In this document: piece after piece, positions 36,606 to 44,526 of the stretch | Layout of the letters: every line of letters begins with the position of its first letter | Numbering within the stretch: the first letter of the stretch is position 1 | Source of the DNA: Bacteroidales bacterium | GTDB lineage: Bacteria; Bacteroidota; Bacteroidia; Bacteroidales; UBA932 | Length of the DNA: 64,000 nt | Assembly: GCA_017428725.1 (NCBI GenBank) | Contig: JAFRQH010000003.1 | Location: 124,001-188,000 of the forward strand | Reading direction: 5' to 3' | Made by a program: the position numbers and the translations under genes | The notes under the pieces: model-generated | What the model was told of the DNA's origin: nothing | What the model saw: only the letters and a program-made list of their open reading frames with translations | Database searches by the model: none

Positions 36606-39431
36606 ATGAGACACATCTTCCTTGCCGCCCTGGCGGCCCTCTGCCTGCTCCCGGCTTCCTTCGCACAGGAAGTGTACAACATCCCGATCACCAGCATCCG
36701 CTGCAGCGACCCCTTCATCCTGCCCGACGCCTCCGACCACACGTACTACATGTACTCGACCGGTGGCGGCGGACGCGTGATGGGGCGCGCCAGCAAGGAC
36801 CTGCTCAACTGGACCGAACCCTTCGTGGTGATGGAGTTCCCCGCCACGCACTGGGCCGGCAACCGCGCCGCCAGCTGGGCGGCCGAGGTCCACAAGTACC
36901 GGGGCAAGTATTACCTGTTCACCACCTCCCACACCCGGGAGACGATGGTGAGCCTGCCCGGCCGCGGGGACATCCCGCACCGCGCCACGCAGATCTACGT
37001 GGCGGACTCCCCCCGCGGACCGTTCCGCGATTTCACCGGCAACAAGCCCCACACCCCCTGGGACTGGGCGGCCCTGGACGGCACGCTCTGGATCGAGGAC
37101 GGGGTCCCGTATATGGTCTTCTGCCACGAGTGGCTGCAGACCGTGGACGGGACGATGGAACTAGTGCGCCTGCCTGACGACCTGGGCGTGCCCACCGAGG
37201 CGCCCGTGACCCTGTTCAAGGCCTCCGACGCCCCCTGGTCCGGCGAGATGCTGGAGCTGGGCGAGAAGACCAACGGGATGGACATCGGCGGCCAGGTCAC
37301 CGACGGACCCTGGGTCTTCCGCACGCAGACCGGCCGCCTGGGGATGCTCTGGTCCTCCTGGGGCAAGGAGCGCTACGCCATCGGTGTGGCTTACTCCCAG
37401 AGCGGATCGGTCAAGGGCCCCTGGATCCAGGAGGAGAAGCCCCTGTTCGAGGACAACGGCGGACACGGGATGCTCTTCCGTACCTTTGACGGCAAGCTCA
37501 AGCTCTGCATGCACTGGACCGACCAGCGCGACGAGCGGCCGGGCCGGCGGCCCGTCATCCGCGACGTCGACGACTCCGGCGACCGCCTGACGCTCGTGCC
37601 GGAGAAGGCCCCGGTGGTCTTCAATCTTTCCAAGGACAAGACGATGCCCGGCCGCAAGGTCGCCCTGCGCGACATCCGCAAGGATTTCCCGCGCGACTGG
37701 AGCGGCTACGAGTACCTGGTGCTCGACATGATGGCTTCCAGCGGCCAGCGCGTCTACCTCGGCGTCAACACCGACGAGGGCTACAACGAGCTTCGCTTCA
37801 TCTTCTACGCCCCGGGCGGACGCATCCGCACGGCCATCCCGCTGACCTACTTCCGCGACCTGCCCGCCGGCGCGCACGACATGGCGGCCACCTACAACCA
37901 CAAGCGTCCGCTCTCCTACATCAACATCGAGCACGGCACGCGCCATCCGCTCCGGGGCGTCGACTCGCTCGGCGTGCGGATGAACCTGCCCGTCAAGGAC
38001 GAGCAGGTGGTCATCTATGACGCCTACCTGACCGTGGGCGACCCCGGCGACAAGTATCTCGACGCGCGCCCCGCCGTCGACGCCTTCGGCCAGTGGGGCC
38101 TGGGCGAGTTCGCGGGCAAGGTCCACAGCGAGGCCCAGCTGCGTGCCGACTGGGCCCGCGAGCAGTCGGACATCGCAAACTACCGCAACACCCGCTACTC
38201 CCAGTACGGCGGCGACCTGTCGCGCCGCACCAAGGCCACCGGCTTCTTCTATGTCAAGAAGGTCCGCGGCCGCTGGTGGTTCGTGGACCCGGAGGGCTGC
38301 CTCTTCCTGTCCATCAGCTCCAACGGCATCAGCCCGATGATGGGCGGCGGGGGCGGCTTCGGCCGCGGCGCCGCGCCGCTCAAGGGTCTGTTTGAGGACG
38401 GTGAGGTGCCGCGCCTGCCGGAGCGCTTCTCCGGCGAGCAGGCCCGCGCCCGCGCCACGGAACTCACCGTCGGCCGGATGGACCTCTGGGGGATGAACAC
38501 CATCGGCAACTGGTCCGGACGCGACGTCATCGCCCTCGGGCGCAAGCCCTTCATGACCATGCTCGGCGGCCTGGGCATCCAGGACGGCATCCTCGGGATG
38601 CCTGACGTGTATGCTGAGGGCTTCGCGGAGCGCATCGACGAGGCCGTGGCCCGCTCCACCGCCCCCTACCTCGACAACAAGATGCTGATCGGCTACTTCG
38701 TGGGCAACGAGCCCACCTGGAGCAACGCCGAAATGCGCCTGTGCGAGCTTATCCTGCAGGCCGCCCCCGACAAGCCGCTGCGCGTGGCGATGGAGGCGCA
38801 CCTCCGCCAGCACGGAGACAGCCCCGCCAGCCGCAGGGCCTTCATCTACAAGACCTACGAGACCTTCCTCTCCACGGTCCAGGCCGCCCTCAAGCGCCAC
38901 GACCCCAACCACCTCAACCTCGGCATCCGCTACGGCTCGGAGGTCCCCGCCCCCGAGGTGCTGGCCCTGTCGAAGAAGTATTTCGACGTCTACAGCTTCA
39001 ACCGCTACGGCGTGGAACCTGATCTGGATGCGATGGACCGCATCTACAAGGCCATTGGCAAGCCGATGATCATCGGCGAATTCCACTTCGGGACCACCGA
39101 CCGCGGCCTGGGCGAGTCGCTCGTGCGCACCGTCTCCCAGGAGGAGCGCGGCGTGGCGTACCGCCACTACTGCGAGGCCGCCTTCTCCCACAAGGCGCTC
39201 ATCGGCACGTCCTGGTTCACCTGGACCGACCAGCCCTTCTTCGGGCGCGGCGACGGCGAGAACTACAACATCGGCCTGATCGATGTCACCGACCGCCCCT
39301 ACCCGGATATGGTCAAGGCCATCCAGGCCGTCTCGGACAACTGCTTCCGCGTCCACGAGGGCAAGCAGGCCCCCTACGCCCGCACGCCCGAGCGTCCCGG
39401 CGGCTCCTTCCCCGACTTCTGGGAGAAATGA
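36606..39431 (+). CDS. Two-module glycosidase: GH43-like plus GH50/agarase-like TIM barrel
   Basis: 941 residues with signal peptide (ends ASFAQ). Residues about 25-320 look like a five-bladed GH43 domain: RCSDPFILPD (base Asp), AAEVHKYRGKYYLFTTSH, DGTLWIEDGVPYMVFCHE, and GHGMLFRTFDGKLKL. A jelly-roll-like domain follows (about 335-480), then a GH-A type barrel with ATGFFYVKKVRGRWWFVDPEG, IGYFVGNEPTW (acid/base Glu) and MIIGEFHFGTTDRG (nucleophile Glu), recalling GH50 beta-agarases. Likely a secreted exo-enzyme acting on a mixed galactan or arabinan-type glycan; substrate uncertain. Family numbers are from recalled motifs. Twelve bases after pncB; no SusCD nearby. Confidence 0.75.
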   Translation: MRHIFLAALAALCLLPASFAQEVYNIPITSIRCSDPFILPDASDHTYYMYSTGGGGRVMGRASKDLLNWTEPFVVMEFPATHWAGNRAASWAAEVHKYRGKYYLFTTSHTRETMVSLPGRGDIPHRATQIYVADSPRGPFRDFTGNKPHTPWDWAALDGTLWIEDGVPYMVFCHEWLQTVDGTMELVRLPDDLGVPTEAPVTLFKASDAPWSGEMLELGEKTNGMDIGGQVTDGPWVFRTQTGRLGMLWSSWGKERYAIGVAYSQSGSVKGPWIQEEKPLFEDNGGHGMLFRTFDGKLKLCMHWTDQRDERPGRRPVIRDVDDSGDRLTLVPEKAPVVFNLSKDKTMPGRKVALRDIRKDFPRDWSGYEYLVLDMMASSGQRVYLGVNTDEGYNELRFIFYAPGGRIRTAIPLTYFRDLPAGAHDMAATYNHKRPLSYINIEHGTRHPLRGVDSLGVRMNLPVKDEQVVIYDAYLTVGDPGDKYLDARPAVDAFGQWGLGEFAGKVHSEAQLRADWAREQSDIANYRNTRYSQYGGDLSRRTKATGFFYVKKVRGRWWFVDPEGCLFLSISSNGISPMMGGGGGFGRGAAPLKGLFEDGEVPRLPERFSGEQARARATELTVGRMDLWGMNTIGNWSGRDVIALGRKPFMTMLGGLGIQDGILGMPDVYAEGFAERIDEAVARSTAPYLDNKMLIGYFVGNEPTWSNAEMRLCELILQAAPDKPLRVAMEAHLRQHGDSPASRRAFIYKTYETFLSTVQAALKRHDPNHLNLGIRYGSEVPAPEVLALSKKYFDVYSFNRYGVEPDLDAMDRIYKAIGKPMIIGEFHFGTTDRGLGESLVRTVSQEERGVAYRHYCEAAFSHKALIGTSWFTWTDQPFFGRGDGENYNIGLIDVTDRPYPDMVKAIQAVSDNCFRVHEGKQAPYARTPERPGGSFPDFWEK

Positions 39432-39460
39432 TGGCATAGCAGAGACGTTCGGCGAAGAAA

Positions 39461-39546
39461 TCGGAGCGAAGCGACGCAGGGGTGCTCAAGGGGGAACGCC
39501 CCCTCGTATATAGCAAAGGCGGTCGGCAATATGCCGACCGCCTTGC
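39461..39546 (-). repeat. Two-hairpin 3' module, copy B (downstream of gdhA)
   Basis: Read on the minus strand: hairpin GCAAGG...CCTTTGC (39546-39513), then TATATA, hairpin GGGGGCGTTCCCCC (39503-39490), then CCCCTGCGTCGCT (39482-39470) and GCTCCGA (39467-39461). Same order and largely the same sequence as copy A after pyrB (17597-17686). Confidence 0.7.
39516..39544. terminator. 13-bp perfect hairpin between convergent genes
   Basis: AAGGCGGTCGGCA (39516-39528), loop ATA, TGCCGACCGCCTT (39532-39544). Belongs to module copy B; may serve both the plus-strand glycosidase and gdhA. Confidence 0.65.
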
Positions 39547-39583
39547 GGGTACGCTATAGGCGGTAAACGCCTATAGCGTACCC
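39547..39583 (-). terminator. 16-bp perfect hairpin over the gdhA stop codon
   Basis: GGGTACGCTATAGGCG (39547-39562), loop GTAAA, and its exact complement 39568-39583. The gdhA stop TAG (39571-39573) and its last codons form one arm, as the pyrB stop does in its own hairpin. No T run follows. Confidence 0.7.
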
Positions 39584-40914
39584 TGCTCCAACATTGCTTG
39601 CGCAACCTTCATGAAACCGGCGATGTTGGCGCCCTTGACATAGTCCACGGTGCCGTCCGGCTGGGTGCCGAACTTGACGCACTGCTCGTGAATGCTCTTC
39701 ATGATGAAGTGCAGCTTCTCGTCGACCTCGGCGCCGCTCCAGCTGATGTGCTCGGCGTTCTGGGTCATCTCCAGGCCGGAGGTGGCCACGCCGCCGGCGT
39801 TGACGGCCTTGCCGGGCGCGAAGAGGATGCCGTTGTGCTGGAAGAAGTGGATGGCGGCCGGCTGGCAGCCCATGTTGGACACCTCACAGCAGCACCAGCA
39901 GCCGTTGGCCTTCAGCTCCTTGGCGTCGGCCTCGGCGAGCTCGTTCTGGAAGGCGCACGGCAGGGCGATGTCGCACTTGACGCTCCAGGCCTTTTTGCCG
40001 GGAGTGAAGAGGGCCTTGCCCGGGAAACGGGTGGCCATATCCTCCACGCGGTCGCGGTTGGAAGCGCGCATCACCAGCATGTAATCGATCATCTCCTGGG
40101 TGATGCCGTCCGGAATCTCGCAGACACCGTCCGGGCCGGAGATCGCCACGACCTTGGCGCCGAGCTCGAGGGCCTTGATGCAGGCGCCCCAGGCCACGTT
40201 GCCGAAGCCGCTGACCGCCACCTTGCAGCCCTTGATGTCCTTGCCGGCGTGGTGCAGCAGGTTCTGGGTGAAATAGAGCGCGCCGAAGCCCGTGGCTTCC
40301 GGACGCAGGATGGAGCCGCCCCAGGTGGCGCCCTTGCCGGTCAGCACGCCGGTGTTGTACTGGCGCGCAAGCTTCTTGTACATACCGTAGAGGTAGCCGA
40401 TCTCGCGGCCGCCCACGCCCACGTCGCCGGCCGGGATGTCCTGATCGGGACCGATGCACTGCCAGAGCTCCCACATGAAGGCCTGGCAGAAGCGCATGAT
40501 CTCCTCGTCGGTCTTGCCCTTCGGGTCAAAGTCGCTGCCACCCTTGGCGCCGCCCATCGGGAGGGTCGTCAGGGCGTTCTTGAAGGTCTGCTCGAAGCCG
40601 AGGAACTTCAGCATGGAAGGGGTCACGGCGCGGTGGAAGCGCAGGCCGCCCTTGTAGGGGCCGATGGCGCTGTTGAACTGCACGCGGTAGCCGGTGTTGG
40701 TCTGGACCTCTCCCCTGTCGTCCACCCAGGTCACGCGGAACGTGAAGATGCGGTCCGGCTCGACCATCCGCTCGACGATCTTCGCCCGCTCGAACTCCGG
40801 ATGCTGGTTGTAGACTTCCTCGATGGACTCTAGGACCTCCTGTACCGCCTGGAGATACTCGTTCTCCCCGGGATACTTGGCCTGGAGGCTGGCCATGATG
40901 TTCTTGGTATTCAT
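39571..40914 (-). CDS. gdhA: Glutamate dehydrogenase GdhA (NADP type)
   Basis: Reductive amination of 2-oxoglutarate to glutamate; main ammonia assimilation route in many Bacteroidales. 447 residues, hexameric-type length. GPYKGGLRFH, PMGGAKGGSDFDPKG (catalytic Lys), PAGDVGVGGREIGY and the Rossmann motif SGFGNVAWGAC are present. A Cys-rich segment (GCWCCCEVSNMGC) takes the place of the common 'AEGANMP' stretch. Lies downstream of korA-korB (33-base gap), which supplies 2-oxoglutarate. Confidence 0.96.
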   Translation of the reverse strand: MNTKNIMASLQAKYPGENEYLQAVQEVLESIEEVYNQHPEFERAKIVERMVEPDRIFTFRVTWVDDRGEVQTNTGYRVQFNSAIGPYKGGLRFHRAVTPSMLKFLGFEQTFKNALTTLPMGGAKGGSDFDPKGKTDEEIMRFCQAFMWELWQCIGPDQDIPAGDVGVGGREIGYLYGMYKKLARQYNTGVLTGKGATWGGSILRPEATGFGALYFTQNLLHHAGKDIKGCKVAVSGFGNVAWGACIKALELGAKVVAISGPDGVCEIPDGITQEMIDYMLVMRASNRDRVEDMATRFPGKALFTPGKKAWSVKCDIALPCAFQNELAEADAKELKANGCWCCCEVSNMGCQPAAIHFFQHNGILFAPGKAVNAGGVATSGLEMTQNAEHISWSGAEVDEKLHFIMKSIHEQCVKFGTQPDGTVDYVKGANIAGFMKVAQAMLEQGTL

Positions 40915-40947
40915 TGCAAACGAACTGTGTTATTAATTGTTTTGTGG

Positions 40948-41967
<1,020 letters not shown>

Positions 41968-41970
41968 AGT

Positions 41971-43812
41971 CTACATCTCCTTCTGGATGGCCGCGACGAG
42001 CTCGCTCACGAGGAACGGCTGGCCCTGGACCTTGTTGAACTTGCGAATGTCCTTCCCGGGGAACTGCGCCCGCAGGTAGTCGGCGAACTGTCCGCTGTTG
42101 AGTTCGCACACGAGGATCTTCCCGAACCGGGAGAAGACCTCCTCCGTGTTGGCCGGGAGCGGGTTGATGTAGTCGAAATGGACGTAGGACACGCCCTCGC
42201 CGAGCTCGTGCACGGCGCTGAGGATGTGGCCGTAGGTGCCGCCCCAGCCCACCACCAGCAGCTTGCCGGAGTCGGGGCCGTTCTGCAGCTCGAGGGCCGG
42301 GAGGTCCCGGGCGATGCGCGCCACCTTCTCGGCGCGCTCCGCGACCATCAGTGCGTGGTTGGCGGGATCGGTGGACAGCACGCCGGCGTGGGTCTTCTCG
42401 AGCCCGCCCACGCGGTGCTCGAAGCCGCGCTGGCCCGGCAGGGCCCAGCGGCGCACCAGCGTCTCGGGGTCGCGCTCGAAGGGTTTGAAGCGCTCGCCCT
42501 CGGGGAGGATCCCCCGCACGAAAGGCGGCTTGATCTCAGGATAATCCTTCATCGCGGGGATGCGCCAGGGCTCGGACCCGTTGCCCAGGAAGCCCTCGGA
42601 GAGGAGCAGGACCGGGGTCATATGCTCCAGGGCGATCTTGGCGGCCTGGAAGGCGGCGTCGAAGCAGTGCGCCGGCGAGTGGGCGGCCACGACGGCCATC
42701 GGGCACTCGCCGTTGCGCCCGTAGAGCGCCTGGTTGAGGTCGGACTGCTCCGTCTTGGTGGGCAGGCCCGTGGAGGGGCCGCCGCGCTGGACGTCCACGA
42801 CGACCAGCGGCAGCTCGGCCATCACCGCGAGGCCCATCGCCTCACTCTTGAGCGAGAGGCCCGGGCCGGAGGTGGTGGTCACGGCCAGGTTGCCGGCATA
42901 GGAGGCGCCAATGGCGGTGCAGATGCCCGCGATCTCATCCTCGGCCTGGAGCGTCTTGGCTCCCAGGCTCTTGTGGAGCGCCAGCTCCTCGAGGATGGCC
43001 GTGGCGGGCGTGATCGGATAAGAGCCGCAGAAGAGGGGCAGGCCCGACTTCTCGGAGGCGGCCAGCAGGCCCCAGGCCGTGGCCTGGTTGCCGGTGATAT
43101 TACGGTAGGTGCCCTTCTGCACGTGCTCCGCGGGAGCCACCGTGTAGGTATTGGGGATCACCTGGATGTTCGCAGCATAGTTGAAACCGTCGAAGAGCAC
43201 CTTCTTGTTGGGCTCGATCACCTCGGGGTGCTTCTTGGCGAATTTCTTCTCCAGATAGGCGTAGATGTACTCCAGCGGGCGGTTGTAGATGTAGCAAGCC
43301 ATCCCGAGGGTGAACATGTTCTTGCACTTGAGGATGGCCTTGGGGTCCATCCCGCTGTCTTTGAGACTCTCGCGGGTGAGCGTGGTGATCGGGGAGACGA
43401 TCAGGGTCCGGTCCTCGACCCCGAGTTCGGTGAAGGGATTCTCGGTGACGAAGCCGGCCTTCTTCATCCCGGCCTCGTCGAAGGCGTCCTCGTCCACGAG
43501 GATCATCGCGTGGCGCTTGCACCATTTGGCGTTCGCCTTGAGGGCGGCGGGGTTCATCGCGACCAGCAGGTCGCAGAAATCACCGGGCGTATTGACCTTG
43601 CCGCTGCCGATGTGTACCTGGAAACCGGACACGCCGGAGACCGTCCCGTGCGGGGCGCGGATCTCGGCGGGATAGTCCGGGAATGTGGAAAGACCGTTGC
43701 CGTAGATGGCGGACATATCCGCAAAAAGAGATCCGGTGAGCTGCATTCCGTCACCCGAATCTCCTGCGAATCTGATTACAACATCCTTGGCGTCAATGAC
43801 TTTGTGTTGCAT
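41971..43812 (-). CDS. korA: 2-oxoglutarate (2-oxoacid):ferredoxin oxidoreductase, fused gamma-alpha subunit
   Basis: 613 residues from ATG 43812 (a GTG one codon earlier was not chosen). N-terminal gamma-type domain (VVIRFAGDSGDGMQLTG, FPDYPAEIRAP) is fused to the alpha-type pyrimidine domain (GSYPITPATAILEEL, QAEDEIAGICTAIGASYAG, TTTSGPGLSLKSEAMG), as in other Bacteroidetes and archaeal KorA. Binds CoA and one side of TPP. First gene of korA-korB-gdhA. No consensus -7 box found in 43813-43859. Confidence 0.92.
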   Translation of the reverse strand: MQHKVIDAKDVVIRFAGDSGDGMQLTGSLFADMSAIYGNGLSTFPDYPAEIRAPHGTVSGVSGFQVHIGSGKVNTPGDFCDLLVAMNPAALKANAKWCKRHAMILVDEDAFDEAGMKKAGFVTENPFTELGVEDRTLIVSPITTLTRESLKDSGMDPKAILKCKNMFTLGMACYIYNRPLEYIYAYLEKKFAKKHPEVIEPNKKVLFDGFNYAANIQVIPNTYTVAPAEHVQKGTYRNITGNQATAWGLLAASEKSGLPLFCGSYPITPATAILEELALHKSLGAKTLQAEDEIAGICTAIGASYAGNLAVTTTSGPGLSLKSEAMGLAVMAELPLVVVDVQRGGPSTGLPTKTEQSDLNQALYGRNGECPMAVVAAHSPAHCFDAAFQAAKIALEHMTPVLLLSEGFLGNGSEPWRIPAMKDYPEIKPPFVRGILPEGERFKPFERDPETLVRRWALPGQRGFEHRVGGLEKTHAGVLSTDPANHALMVAERAEKVARIARDLPALELQNGPDSGKLLVVGWGGTYGHILSAVHELGEGVSYVHFDYINPLPANTEEVFSRFGKILVCELNSGQFADYLRAQFPGKDIRKFNKVQGQPFLVSELVAAIQKEM

Positions 43813-43859
43813 CACGTATGTTTAGTGTTGAATAATTAGTGGTTCAGGTTAGAAAGGGG

Positions 43860-43888
43860 AAGCCTCATCCCGCTGCGGGATGAGGCTT
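43860..43888 (-). terminator. Hairpin downstream of the OmpH gene
   Basis: AAGCCTCATCCCGC (43860-43873) and its complement 43875-43888, a near-perfect palindrome. Twelve bases after the OmpH stop on the minus strand and before korA. Only short T-rich sequence follows, so terminator role is probable but not certain. Confidence 0.65.
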
Positions 43889-43900
43889 GGACTTTCAGGG

Positions 43901-44473
43901 CTACTGCTGGGCAGCGGCAGCGGCCTGCTGCTGGGCCTGCAGCTCAGCGGCGAGGGCCTCGAGGGTCCGGTCCGCGGCGATGTTCATCGCCTTGCGGCCT
44001 TCCGGGGTGAGGTCGTGGCTCTGGGCCGGGTCGAGATACAGGACGTTGTTGGCGTCGAACACATAGATGTAGCCGCCCTTCTTGGCGAGGTCCTGGATCA
44101 CTTTGTTCACCTTCTCGTAAATAGGCTGCATCAGCTGCTGCTCCTGCTGCTGGAGCTCCATCTGCACGGTCTGCTGGAACTCCTGGATGCGCTGCTGGAT
44201 CTCGGTCAGCTCCTTCTCCTTGCTCTGGCGGATCGCGTCCGTCCAGGTGCTGGCCTTGGACTGGTAGGTGGAGTACTTGCTGTTGAACTCGTCCACCATC
44301 GCCTGGTAAGTCTCCTGGGCTTCCTGCTGCGCGGTGTTCATCGTCTCGCGGGCCTTGTCCATCTCAGGGCTGAGCTGGATCAGCTCGGTGGTGTTCACGT
44401 GGGCGAATTTCGGCTGGGCGAAAGCGGTGACGGCGAGCAGCGCCGAAGCGGCAATCAAAAGGATCTTTTTCAT
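43901..44473 (-). CDS. OmpH/Skp-family periplasmic chaperone
   Basis: 190 residues: signal peptide MKKILLIAASALLAVTAFAQ, a first strand (FAHVNTTELIQ), then a long charged coiled coil rich in Gln and Glu (about 45-125), and a closing strand region YIYVFDANNVLYLDP. Chaperone for unfolded outer-membrane proteins in transit to BamA. Ends with a Gln/Ala-rich tail. Follows bamA by 53 bases, the common bamA-skp order. Confidence 0.92.
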   Translation of the reverse strand: MKKILLIAASALLAVTAFAQPKFAHVNTTELIQLSPEMDKARETMNTAQQEAQETYQAMVDEFNSKYSTYQSKASTWTDAIRQSKEKELTEIQQRIQEFQQTVQMELQQQEQQLMQPIYEKVNKVIQDLAKKGGYIYVFDANNVLYLDPAQSHDLTPEGRKAMNIAADRTLEALAAELQAQQQAAAAAQQ

Positions 44474-44526
44474 ATCAGTACGTTGATTTTAAATTTGTTT
44501 CTACTTGGTTAACTATATGGTGTCAG

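Noticed and set aside
39571..40914. Unusual Cys-rich segment in GdhA (GCWCCCEVSNMGC) as a sign of a new function
   Set aside because: A similar S-N-M-G-C stretch is recalled from other hexameric NADP-dependent glutamate dehydrogenases, so it is probably a normal family variant.
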